Positions 56,275-64,000 of a stretch of DNA of 64,000 bases are shown here, piece after piece. The notes under the pieces are model-generated. The model saw only the letters and a program-made list of their open reading frames with translations. It was not told where the DNA came from and ran no database searches. The stretch spans positions 1 to 64,000 of the forward strand of contig NZ_AYKF01000035.1 of NCBI RefSeq assembly GCF_003732545.1, given 5' to 3'. Both the position numbers and the translations under genes were made by a program. The DNA comes from Salinisphaera orenii subsp. halophila YIM 95161 (lineage in GTDB: Bacteria; Pseudomonadota; Gammaproteobacteria; Nevskiales; Salinisphaeraceae). The stretch's first letter is position 1, and each line of letters opens with the position of its first letter.

Positions 56275-57105
56275 TCAGTCGCGTAGTGCGAAGTCCAGAA
56301 TCGCGGGTTTGTCTGCATAATCGACGATGTCCGCGTTGGCGTGCGCTAGTAAGCCGCGGGCATCGTCGAAAGCGTTATAGCGCTTGTCGTTGTCGCTCGG
56401 CCCTTCGACAGCAAACAGGAATCGACCGTCAAAGAGGCGCCGTCTCCGTAGCTCGGCTAATCGGAATTGCCAGCGATTCGCATGCTCGAGAATCGCGCTC
56501 GGCGTTGCCTGGTCGAGATTGAGTGGCTTCATTACTTTGAACGCGCGGCCGTCCCGTTGTTCGACAAACGGCAATTCCGGCGTTTCATATTCGTCGTTGC
56601 CCAGCCGAGCTGACGTGAAACGCGCACTCGCATGGACCTCTTTCAGCCAGCGGCCGAGGCCGCGTGCCAGTACGGTTTCGCGATGCTCGGGCGTAGCAAA
56701 GCTACGATGCACGTAATACTGATGCAGCGTCTTGAGTTTCTTTTCCGGGCTTTCGGCCAGAACGATACGAGGATCGCTGAAACGTACAATGCTTTCACGC
56801 GGCCGAATCAGTTCTTCGAATAGCGTGTTGATGCCAGCGCCAGGGTCGAAAGCCGTACCGTGGCGTTTGATCAAAGCCTGGATGCGTCCGAGCTCGACAC
56901 GAAGTTCCTTTATCGACTGGCGATAGAGTCGGCTGTCCATATCGTCAAAGAACTGCGTGATCCGCTTGTATCGTCGCGTTTCCAGTTCAAAGCCGAAATA
57001 GCCTCGGTCCGCGGCCATTAGAACAATGCCCGCGTTCGCGAATTCGCCCGTTTCCACGAACGGCGCGAAACGCACGATAGCGTATTGGCAGGCAGTACGG
57101 TTCAT
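56275..57105 (-). CDS. DUF3037 family protein, partner of a HipA_2 kinase
   Basis: A 276-residue DUF3037 protein. The signature YAIVRFAPFVETGEFANAGIVL (about 8-29) opens the sequence; the middle and end are charged and helical. Its ATG overlaps the HipA_2 gene stop (ATGA at 57102-57105). DUF3037 genes are typically paired with HipA_2 kinases, and the pair is suspected to act in defence or growth control; the mechanism is unknown. Last gene of the hsd operon, AT-richer than the core genome. Confidence 0.9.
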   Translation of the reverse strand: MNRTACQYAIVRFAPFVETGEFANAGIVLMAADRGYFGFELETRRYKRITQFFDDMDSRLYRQSIKELRVELGRIQALIKRHGTAFDPGAGINTLFEELIRPRESIVRFSDPRIVLAESPEKKLKTLHQYYVHRSFATPEHRETVLARGLGRWLKEVHASARFTSARLGNDEYETPELPFVEQRDGRAFKVMKPLNLDQATPSAILEHANRWQFRLAELRRRRLFDGRFLFAVEGPSDNDKRYNAFDDARGLLAHANADIVDYADKPAILDFALRD

Positions 57106-57833
57106 CGAATAGTCCAGAACGCTTCGGACTCGAAGGCCATCAGTAGCGCGAAGGCGTCGGCGAAATCAAACGGCACGGGATCCAGATAATCGGCGTCGAG
57201 ATACCGCCATTCGTCCGGAATGTCGCCAAGGATCTTATCCCAGTTCGCCATTGCGGCGATCAGCTTTCGAGTGTACTCGGTGCGTGTGACCATGTCACCG
57301 AACACGGTTTCCGCCTCTCGACGAAAGATGTGATAGGCGAGAAAGTCTCGCGACTCTACGGTGTCGTCGAGCGCGACATTGTGATCGATTACGATTAGCT
57401 CCTGTTGGTCCGGCGCCCAGAACAGGTTCGGATTGCCGCCTTGCTCGGTGAAATACCGATCCCCGTTCTTGATCCACCAGTCGAACAGCAGAACGTCTTG
57501 TTTCGTTTGCGACGGCACGGATTGCGCTGATTCCCAGGTCAGCTCGTTTGCGCGTCGTTGTTTCGAGGCGAACACGGGGCCGGAACCAAGGTCGGCAAGC
57601 TCAAGGCGTGCAGGGCCGTTCAAAAGCTGCGCCGGTACGTGCGCGATCCGGAAATCCGGTACCGGCAGCTCCAATTCCCGCGCCAGGCATCCGCAAATCC
57701 ATTCGCAGATCAGACTGCGTCGGCCGGCATCCCGCCCTTTGACGAAGTAAATTGCGTCATCGCTGCCTCGGCAGATGAAAGGCCGGGTTTTGCCTTGAAC
57801 CGACCGATCGATGACTTCGACGATTTCGATCAT
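57102..57833 (-). CDS. HipA_2-type protein kinase-like protein
   Basis: A 243-residue member of the HipA_2 group: shorter than HipA toxins but with the kinase centre. The catalytic loop is WWIKNGDRYFTEQGGNPNLF (NxDR about 122) and the metal site VIDHNVAL (Asp-His about 150). The N-terminal lobe has RPFICRGSDDAIYFVKG. It lacks a HipB partner; DUF3037 follows instead with a 4-bp overlap. Its ATG overlaps the hsdR stop as TGATG (57831-57835), so it is translated in coupling with the restriction subunit. Confidence 0.88.
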   Translation of the reverse strand: MIEIVEVIDRSVQGKTRPFICRGSDDAIYFVKGRDAGRRSLICEWICGCLARELELPVPDFRIAHVPAQLLNGPARLELADLGSGPVFASKQRRANELTWESAQSVPSQTKQDVLLFDWWIKNGDRYFTEQGGNPNLFWAPDQQELIVIDHNVALDDTVESRDFLAYHIFRREAETVFGDMVTRTEYTRKLIAAMANWDKILGDIPDEWRYLDADYLDPVPFDFADAFALLMAFESEAFWTIR

Positions 57834-60175
57834 CAGCGGTACAGATGATCCTGAATACCAAAGAACGCACCGCGAATCTCAGGTATCGAACCCAGCTGGT
57901 TTTTTGCATCGCTCGTGCCGCCATAGCGAATGCGCAGAAAATGCGGGATGCGGTCCGCGGCGAGTTCGTTTACGCCGTGCGTTTCATACGCGTTGAGAAT
58001 GTAGTCGAGGAACGCCCGCATCTCCGGTTCGTAGCCGGCCAGCCCGGTTTCGCGGGCGCGCTCGGCGCGCTCGCGCCGCGCCAGCGGGGCTAGTGTGAAG
58101 CGGATGTAGGCCAGCACGTCGAAGATGTCGCTGTCCGGCGCGTCGATCAGGCGGCGCATGTCGTCGAGGCGATCGCGGTCGTAATCCATTTCCGCCAGGC
58201 GTTCGATGAAGGCGCTGCGTTGGTCCGGATCGCTCCAGATTGCGCGGAGCTGCTCTTCGGATTCGACCAGCCCGGACAGGTCGCCGAAGAGCTGTTCCAT
58301 GAACTGTTGCGCGGTGATCGGCGTGCCGTCGTGTGACCAGTAGCTGGTGGTCGTGAGATAGCGGATACGACGGGCCTTGCCGTCGGCCAGCTTCACGACG
58401 ATCTTTTCGGGGCCTGCATCGCCGTCGCCGGGTTCGGGGGCGTCTGGTTCGTCGTCGGAGTCTTCGACGCCTTCGGGGGTCAGTTCGGGCGCGTCCGGGT
58501 ACGGTTTCGGTTCCGGCAGTTCCGGCGGCTCGGGCTCGCCGTCCCATTCCGGGTCCTTGAAGTGTTCATGGGCCTTGACAAAATCATAGACGGTGAAGAA
58601 ATACTTGCCGTCGAACACGCGCGTGCCACGGCCGATGATCTGCTTGAACTCGATCATCGACTTGATCGGCCGCATGAGCACGATATTGCGTACGTTGAGC
58701 GCGTCCACGCCGGTGGAGAGTTTCTGGGACGTGGTGAGGATCGTCGGCAGCGTCTTTTCGTTGTCCTGGAACCGGCGCAGGAAGGTTTCGCCCGCCGCGC
58801 CGTCGTCCGCGGTCACGCGCACGCAGTAATCCGCGTCCGGGTTGGTCTTGATCTGGTTGATGTAGTCGCGCACCCGTGCGGCATGGGCCTGGGTGGCACA
58901 GAACACCAGCGTCTTCTGGCGTTGATCGATCTCCGCCATGAACTGGGCGACGCGGCTTTGTTCGCGTTCGTCGATCTGGATCTTCGTATTGAAGTCGGCC
59001 TCGGTATACAAGCGGTCGTAGTCGATCTCGCCGGCCAGCACTTCGTCCTCGCCCGAGAACGAATAGGTATCCAGCGTGCTCGCCATCTGGCGCACCTTGA
59101 ACGGCGTGAGATAGCCGTCGTTGATGCCTTCCTTGAGCGCATAGGTATACAGCGGCTCGCCGAAATAGGCATAGGTATCGCCATTGGCATCCCGCTTGGG
59201 CGTCGCCGTCAGGCCGAGCTGCACGGCGGGCGAGAAATGTTCGAGAATCGCTCGCCACTGGCTCTCGTCCCGTGCGCCGCCCCGGTGGCATTCGTCGATG
59301 ATGATGAAATCGAAGAAATCCGCCGGATAGCCCTCGAAGGTGAATTCGCGTTCGGCGTCTGTCTTCCCCTCCGTCATGAAGGTCTGAAAGATGGTGAAGA
59401 ACACGCTCGCGTTCTTGGGCAGCTTGCCCTGCTTGCGAATCTCGTCCGGGCTGATACGGCACAGCGCGTCGGCCGGAAAGGCCGAAAACGCATTGAAGGC
59501 CTGATCTGCCAGAAAGTTGCGATCCGCCAGAAACAGAATCCGCGGCCGCCGCGTCGGCTCGCGGGACAGATTCCAGCTGGCCTGAAACAGCGTCCAGGCG
59601 ATCTGAAAGGCGATGCCGGTTTTGCCCGTGCCGGTCGCCAGCGTGAGCAGCATGCGGTCGCGGCCCTGGGCGATCGCCTCCAGCACGGCCGTAATCGCAT
59701 TGTGCTGGTAATAACGCGGTTGCCATTTGCCGCCGCCGGTCTGGAACGGCACATTGCCGAAGCGTTCGCGCCAGCCGTTGTGCTGTGGAAAACAGCGGTC
59801 CCACAACGCCTGCGGCGAGGGGAAGGGCAGGTCGAGATCGCCTTCCGCGCCGGTTGCCATATCCACGCCGTACCAGCGCTGCCCGTTGGTGGCATAGGCA
59901 AAACGCGTGTTCAGCCGCTGGGCATAGGCCTTGGCTTGGGCCAGCCCTTCCGTATAACCCAGCCCGGCGCGCTTGGCCTCGATAACCGCCAGCTTGCGCC
60001 CGTTCAGGCTTAGCACGTAATCGGCTTTTAGCGGATTGATCCGCCCGGCGGTGGTAATGCGGCCCCTGGCGATCTCTTCGCGGGCAACACGGCTACCGTC
60101 GACGACACCCCAACCTGCGCCCCGTAGGACGGGATCGATACGATTGGCGCGGGTATCGGCTTCGGTTTCTTTCAT
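57833..60175 (-). CDS. hsdR: type I restriction endonuclease subunit R
   Basis: A 780-residue HsdR. The N-terminal PD-(D/E)xK nuclease shows LAVIEAKRAG (about 63-72). The SF2 translocase has Walker A ATGTGKT (about 180), DECH (about 292), LTATPKRD and the motif VI GRGTRVF. The C-terminal part carries an acidic linker (Glu/Pro/Asp-rich, about 545-585) and the HsdM-contact domain. It cuts DNA far from unmethylated sites, powered by ATP. It lies 4 bp behind hsdS and overlaps the kinase gene. Confidence 0.97.
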   Translation of the reverse strand: MKETEADTRANRIDPVLRGAGWGVVDGSRVAREEIARGRITTAGRINPLKADYVLSLNGRKLAVIEAKRAGLGYTEGLAQAKAYAQRLNTRFAYATNGQRWYGVDMATGAEGDLDLPFPSPQALWDRCFPQHNGWRERFGNVPFQTGGGKWQPRYYQHNAITAVLEAIAQGRDRMLLTLATGTGKTGIAFQIAWTLFQASWNLSREPTRRPRILFLADRNFLADQAFNAFSAFPADALCRISPDEIRKQGKLPKNASVFFTIFQTFMTEGKTDAEREFTFEGYPADFFDFIIIDECHRGGARDESQWRAILEHFSPAVQLGLTATPKRDANGDTYAYFGEPLYTYALKEGINDGYLTPFKVRQMASTLDTYSFSGEDEVLAGEIDYDRLYTEADFNTKIQIDEREQSRVAQFMAEIDQRQKTLVFCATQAHAARVRDYINQIKTNPDADYCVRVTADDGAAGETFLRRFQDNEKTLPTILTTSQKLSTGVDALNVRNIVLMRPIKSMIEFKQIIGRGTRVFDGKYFFTVYDFVKAHEHFKDPEWDGEPEPPELPEPKPYPDAPELTPEGVEDSDDEPDAPEPGDGDAGPEKIVVKLADGKARRIRYLTTTSYWSHDGTPITAQQFMEQLFGDLSGLVESEEQLRAIWSDPDQRSAFIERLAEMDYDRDRLDDMRRLIDAPDSDIFDVLAYIRFTLAPLARRERAERARETGLAGYEPEMRAFLDYILNAYETHGVNELAADRIPHFLRIRYGGTSDAKNQLGSIPEIRGAFFGIQDHLYR

Positions 60176-60179
60176 TGTT

Positions 60180-61406
60180 CTAATTTAGTTCGCCGGCGAA
60201 CGCCCTTTCAAGAACAGACTGACGCAACGCGGAGATATCTTTCAGCTTGCTTGTGTAGAGCCTCTCTAGCTCGACTTTGTTCGCGAAAGCCCTCTCGCAC
60301 CCAAAAGCCACTTCCTTCTGCAGTTCGATCGAAGCAGGTACGTGCAACGATATCTTCTTAAGCAGTTTCGCTTTTATACCAAGCACCGTCGCCCCGGTTG
60401 CTTGGGAATGAATGTCAGCCTGCATCTGAGGCGAGAGCAATGACCATTTCAGAAAACCAGGATCGATTTCGTCGCGGTCCGTCTGCATCGTGATCAGCCG
60501 TTGCCCGATAACTACCTTGCCGGGAGTTTGAAGCTGAGCGACATTGGCCAGCGGCGCCTCAGTGGTAAAAAGAACGTCGCCAACTTCAGGGAAGCCTCGC
60601 GTCATCCATTTCTCATAAGCGTTTTCCTCCACAAACTCTTCTGGCTCGGTTTTAATAAATCCTAGCCGAACATTCTTAGCGGTAATCAGAGGGATTCCGT
60701 TATCGCATTTGGGTGGTGTTTTCCCCCGGTAATCCAGAAATCGAACACGTTTCGATAGGTCTTCGCTCGGCCATGTCGAACGCACAGAGAATATGTTCTC
60801 GATTACCGATTCGTAGAGCGCCTGCGAATTCGAAAGGTTACCATCGGTCAGAATCCGAGCGCGGTCGAGGGCGGCGAAGGCCTCATCGAGCGCCGCAACG
60901 ATTCGCTTCTGCTCGTCTAGCGGCAATAACGGAATTTGGAGTGACTTGAGCGTTTCTGTCGAAAGCCGATGAACCGTAGCGCTGCTGCTTACGCTTGCTA
61001 ATAACTGTGATTCCACGCTTTTTAAGAAATAGGCAAGGAAACGCGGCGATAAAACAGCTTTAGGGACCAGCGCTTTTATGTCTTGGTTAACTGTCAGGTT
61101 GCAACCTGACAATGCAATTGGAACTGTTCGAGAAAGAATCCCTGAGCGTACGACGATTAGTACTGCTCCGGTAGGAATTGATTTCGCAGATGAGCCGTTA
61201 ATCGCCTCCGGCGTAATTCGATCGATAGAATTCGTGATGATGTGAGACTTCATGTCCTTGGGAGAAACCCAAGGAATATCGCCATTCCAGAAGTCCGGCT
61301 GCTTCTTCGATGGTGTACCACCGCCAACGAATCTCACTACATCACCTAGATTGGCTGTCTGCCAGTTAGCGGACGAAGTGATATCAGGTGCCACGAGGGC
61401 GCTCAC
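60180..61406 (-). CDS. hsdS: type I restriction-modification specificity subunit S
   Basis: A 408-residue HsdS with two target-recognition domains (about 14-170 and 215-375). Each is followed by the conserved helical spacer: LPLDEQKRIVAALDEAFAAL near 160-180 and the helical end ALRQSVLERAFAGEL. Each TRD reads one half of the bipartite target; the target cannot be predicted here. It starts at GTG overlapping hsdM (GTGA at 61403-61406). Base composition is AT-richer than hsdM and hsdR, as usual for exchanged specificity genes. Confidence 0.95.
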   Translation of the reverse strand: MSALVAPDITSSANWQTANLGDVVRFVGGGTPSKKQPDFWNGDIPWVSPKDMKSHIITNSIDRITPEAINGSSAKSIPTGAVLIVVRSGILSRTVPIALSGCNLTVNQDIKALVPKAVLSPRFLAYFLKSVESQLLASVSSSATVHRLSTETLKSLQIPLLPLDEQKRIVAALDEAFAALDRARILTDGNLSNSQALYESVIENIFSVRSTWPSEDLSKRVRFLDYRGKTPPKCDNGIPLITAKNVRLGFIKTEPEEFVEENAYEKWMTRGFPEVGDVLFTTEAPLANVAQLQTPGKVVIGQRLITMQTDRDEIDPGFLKWSLLSPQMQADIHSQATGATVLGIKAKLLKKISLHVPASIELQKEVAFGCERAFANKVELERLYTSKLKDISALRQSVLERAFAGELN

Positions 61407-62854
61407 AACATCTCCCTAATCTCTTCCAGAATCCGCGCCGTCTCGGCATCCCGTGCCAGCATGTCGCCGATGATTTCTTCCGGGCTGCGCAGCGGCGCTT
61501 CTTCGGGCGCGTTGGGGTTCTTGACCGCCAGATCCCAGGTCGCCGGGTTGATATCGTCGGTGGCGATGGTCCAGCTCTTGTCGCTAGCGGCTTTGCTCGG
61601 GTGCAGTTCGACGAACTCGGCCAGGTCGGCGTCGTTCAGCGGGTTGGTCTTGCCGAGGCTGCGGCCGGGGTCGAGCTGGTAGTACCAGACGTGTTGGGTC
61701 GGCGCGCCTTTGTCGAAGAACAGCACGACGGTCTTCACGCCCGCGCCCTGGAAGGTGCCGCCGGGGCAGTCGAGCACGGTGTGCAGGTTGCAGGTGGTGA
61801 GCAGTTCCTTGCGTAGATCCACGCTGGCGTTGTCGGTATTCGACAGGAAGGTGTTCTTGATGACCACCGCGCCGCGCCCGCCGGCGCGCAGCATGCGGAT
61901 GAAGTGCTGCAGGAACAGGTACGCCGTTTCGCCCGTCTTGATGGGGAAGTTGTGCTGCACTTCCTTGCGCTCGCCACCGCCAAAGGGCGGATTGGCCAGC
62001 ACCACGTCGTGGCGCTGGGCTTCTTGAATCTCCAGCACGTTTTCGTTGAGCGTATTGGCGTGGGTGATGGCCGGCGTCTCGATGCCGTGCAGGATCATGT
62101 TCATGATGCCGATCACATAGGCCAGCGATTTCTTTTCCTGCCCGTAGAAGGTCTTGCGCTGGAGCGTGTCCCATTCGCTGGTCGAGAGGCTATCGCTTTT
62201 GAGGTGTTCGTAGGCTTCGCATAAAAAGCCGGCCGAGCCGCAGGCGCCGTCGTAGATCGTCTCGCCCAGCTTCGGATCGGTTACGCGAATCATGGCGCGA
62301 ATGAGAGGGCGCGGGGTGTAGTACTCGCCGCCGTTGCGCCCGGCGTTGCCCATGCGGCGGATACGGGTTTCGTACAGATCCGACAGCTCGTGCTTGGCCT
62401 GCTGGCTGTTGAAGGTGAGCGTGTCGACGATCTCGATGGCATCGCGCAGGGCATAGCCGGAGCGGAACTTGCAGATGATCTCGGAAAAGATCTCGCCGAT
62501 CTTGTATTCCAGCGTGTCCACGCCGGGCGCGCTGTTGCGGAAGGTCTGCAGGTAGGGAAACAGTTCGCGGTTCACGAACTCGATGAGATCGTCGCCGGTT
62601 TTCGCTACGTTGTGATCGAAATTGCCGTGTTCGTCCTTCGGCGCGGCCCAGGCTTGCCAGCGGTAGGCGCCGTCCAGAATCGGCCGATATTCGCGGCCTT
62701 CCAGCTCGGCGTTATCGGCGCGCTCGGCTTCGCGGTCGTCGAGATATTTCAGGAACAACAGCCAGGAGGTCTGCTCGGCATAGTCCAGCTCGGTGGCCAT
62801 GCCCTCGTCGTTGCGCAGGGCCTTGTCGATATTGTTGAAGGCGTTTTCGAACAT
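61403..62854 (-). CDS. hsdM: type I restriction-modification DNA methyltransferase subunit M
   Basis: A 483-residue N6-adenine methyltransferase. The HsdM N-terminal helical domain (FENAFNNIDKALRNDEGM) precedes the SAM-binding loop DGACGSAGFL (about 203) and the catalytic NPPFGG (motif IV, about 290). It methylates the target and forms the MTase core with HsdS. First gene of the hsd operon, preceded by 108 bp after the PIN gene. Confidence 0.97.
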   Translation of the reverse strand: MFENAFNNIDKALRNDEGMATELDYAEQTSWLLFLKYLDDREAERADNAELEGREYRPILDGAYRWQAWAAPKDEHGNFDHNVAKTGDDLIEFVNRELFPYLQTFRNSAPGVDTLEYKIGEIFSEIICKFRSGYALRDAIEIVDTLTFNSQQAKHELSDLYETRIRRMGNAGRNGGEYYTPRPLIRAMIRVTDPKLGETIYDGACGSAGFLCEAYEHLKSDSLSTSEWDTLQRKTFYGQEKKSLAYVIGIMNMILHGIETPAITHANTLNENVLEIQEAQRHDVVLANPPFGGGERKEVQHNFPIKTGETAYLFLQHFIRMLRAGGRGAVVIKNTFLSNTDNASVDLRKELLTTCNLHTVLDCPGGTFQGAGVKTVVLFFDKGAPTQHVWYYQLDPGRSLGKTNPLNDADLAEFVELHPSKAASDKSWTIATDDINPATWDLAVKNPNAPEEAPLRSPEEIIGDMLARDAETARILEEIREML

Positions 62855-62931
62855 TCGGTGTGGATATCCCGGCAGAGCTTTCGGTGACGCGGAGCGCCGT
62901 ATTCTGGCGGCATGTCGGTAAGGTGTCGATT

Positions 62932-62950
62932 GGCTATCCGGCGGATAGCC
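62932..62950. other. hairpin between the PIN gene and hsdM
   Basis: GGCTATCC and GGATAGCC (62932-62950) are exact reverse complements around a 3-base loop. No T-run follows. It could attenuate read-through from the toxin gene into hsdM. Confidence 0.35.
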
Positions 62951-62962
62951 CGAGGGGCGCGT

Positions 62963-63529
62963 TCAGATCAAATCCTTGAATTCGGCCAGGCGTTCCGCGG
63001 TTACGACCAGCCCCTGTGCCGCCAGTGTCTCGAGTAGCTGGTCGGCGCTGATCGGCGGTTTTTTGAGCGTGTCGCGTTGTGCCTTGGCCGCGGTCACGAC
63101 CGCACCTTCACGCAATGTCATCTGATATTCGATGAAGGCGTCGGGATGTACCGCCTCAATGTCGTACGGTTCCAGATGCTTGGCGGGGAAATCTTTCAGA
63201 TTGAACGGGACGATGGTCTGCGCGCCGGCCTTGATTGCGGCGGCGAGCACGTGGCGGTCGTTCGGGTCGGGGAGTTCGAGGCCTTCGATCAGCGGCTCGT
63301 AGTGGGTTACGACGCTGTCGGGAATGGCTTCGTTCATCAGCGTTCGCGTTCGTTCGAGCCGGTCGCGCGCCAGGTCCGGCCGGCGCTCTAAAAGATTGTC
63401 GATCCACTCATCGTGTATGCGCTCGGTCCAGCGGGCCGCGAACAGGTCGGTCAGCGCCAGGTTCAGTAGAAAATCCCGCAGCGGGGCGGGGTACAGAACG
63501 CAGGCATCGAACAGAACGACGAAGCGTAT
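62963..63529 (-). CDS. PIN-domain ribonuclease toxin with ATA in place of the start codon
   Basis: A 188-codon frame with an intact PIN domain: FVVLFDACVLYPAPLRDFLL (Asp at position 8), HDEWIDNLL (acidic pair about 40-41), LPDPNDRHVLAAAIKAG and a following NLKDFP supply the four acidic positions. Homologues I recall start MRF at this point. Here the codon is ATA (63527-63529), overlapping the antitoxin stop as TGATA where TGATG would be expected. No ATG, GTG or TTG occurs in frame until residue 65, after part of the active site. So the toxin is silenced or weakly translated from ATA or the neighbouring CTG. Confidence 0.8.
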   Translation of the reverse strand: MRFVVLFDACVLYPAPLRDFLLNLALTDLFAARWTERIHDEWIDNLLERRPDLARDRLERTRTLMNEAIPDSVVTHYEPLIEGLELPDPNDRHVLAAAIKAGAQTIVPFNLKDFPAKHLEPYDIEAVHPDAFIEYQMTLREGAVVTAAKAQRDTLKKPPISADQLLETLAAQGLVVTAERLAEFKDLI

Positions 63530-63981
63530 CAGTAACCCAGATCGTTCTCCTGGGCTTGCTCTGCCAGCTCGGCAAGCAGCGCATGGCTTCGTTCGAGTCG
63601 GGCGTTCTTGTAGTCCACTACATCCTGGAATCGAATGCGGCGATGCGAACCTGCCTTGGTAAAGCTGATCTCACCGTCTTCGAGCAGTTTGATGAGATGC
63701 GGACGCGAGACATTCAGCATGTCGGCCGCCTGTTGGGTGGTCAGCTCGGCATGCGTGGGCACAATCGTGATGGCGTGCCCCTGCGCCATGTCTGCAAGTA
63801 AATCACGAAGCAAAGCCAAGGCTTGCCGGGGAAGTACGAGATCCTGCCCGTCGAGATTGACCCGAGCGCGATCAGAGGCGGGTTGGGCGCGAAGCAGCCG
63901 CGTCAAGGCCTGGGCGCTTTCGCGGGCGAGAGCGGCGGATTCTTCGTCGGGCAGAGCGCCGGTCGTGGATTCTGCGGTCAT
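63529..63981 (-). CDS. excisionase-family HTH antitoxin for the PIN toxin
   Basis: A 150-residue protein. A MerR/excisionase-like helix-turn-helix (LTTQQAADMLNVSRPHLIKLLEDGEISFTKAGSHRRIRF, about 80-118) ends with the wing motif typical of this antitoxin group. The N-terminal part (RARVNLDGQDLVLPRQALALL) is also conserved in such antitoxins. It precedes the PIN gene with a one-base overlap. A strong AGGAG site precedes the ATG. It should neutralise the toxin and repress its own promoter, which lies near the window edge. Confidence 0.9.
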   Translation of the reverse strand: MTAESTTGALPDEESAALARESAQALTRLLRAQPASDRARVNLDGQDLVLPRQALALLRDLLADMAQGHAITIVPTHAELTTQQAADMLNVSRPHLIKLLEDGEISFTKAGSHRRIRFQDVVDYKNARLERSHALLAELAEQAQENDLGY

Positions 63982-64000
63982 GCAAATCTCCTGTCCTGCC

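Noticed and set aside
56112-56318. 68-codon frame between DUF3037 and the MBL gene
   Set aside because: It overlaps the end of DUF3037 in another frame and resembles no family; it could be a remnant, but nothing supports it.

Overview
The window is high-GC bacterial chromosome. The gene set (Tat-exported PhoX, YejM-type sulfatase, entericidin-like lipoprotein, DUF2970, PiT with a PhoU-like partner, Opp-type transporter) points to a gammaproteobacterium. The style resembles Salinisphaera or a similar halophile, but that genus guess is a weak inference. No rRNA, tRNA or CRISPR array was found.

Left end (1-2400): the intI end of a chromosomal integron. A full integron integrase reads rightward. 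An attI-like region and two cassettes read leftward; each cassette has one ORF and an attC site, and the array continues beyond base 1. The cassette ORFs are visibly AT-richer than the chromosome. Next come a coupled DUF4258/DUF2283 pair and a 273-bp MITE-like element whose end carries the stop codon of oligopeptidase B.

Middle (3.3-56 kb): mostly core and housekeeping genes. They include oligopeptidase B, a macro-domain hydrolase, PhoX, an oligopeptide ABC transporter operon split by a higBA toxin-antitoxin module, propionyl-CoA synthetase, a PA0069-type radical SAM protein, a diguanylate cyclase, an EmrAB-like efflux pair, an entericidin-like peptide, Lrp next to a long 2-isopropylmalate synthase, orphan c-type cytochromes, and a MocR regulator. 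Membrane transporters are AI-2E/PerM, AzgA-type purine permease, CLC and PiT. Also present are YihY, several alpha/beta hydrolases, a YejM-like sulfatase and a metallo-beta-lactamase-fold enzyme. Seven spacers of about 320-730 bp hold no credible gene.

Right end (56.2-64 kb): a leftward defence island with lower-GC patches. In transcription order it holds an excisionase-type HTH antitoxin, a PIN-domain toxin whose expected ATG is ATA, hsdM, hsdS, hsdR, a HipA_2-type kinase and a DUF3037 protein. From hsdM onward the genes overlap or nearly touch (GTGA, 4 bp, TGATG, ATGA). This suggests the kinase/DUF3037 pair is translated with the type I restriction-modification system. That arrangement, the higBA insertion and the integron end are the parts most worth following up.
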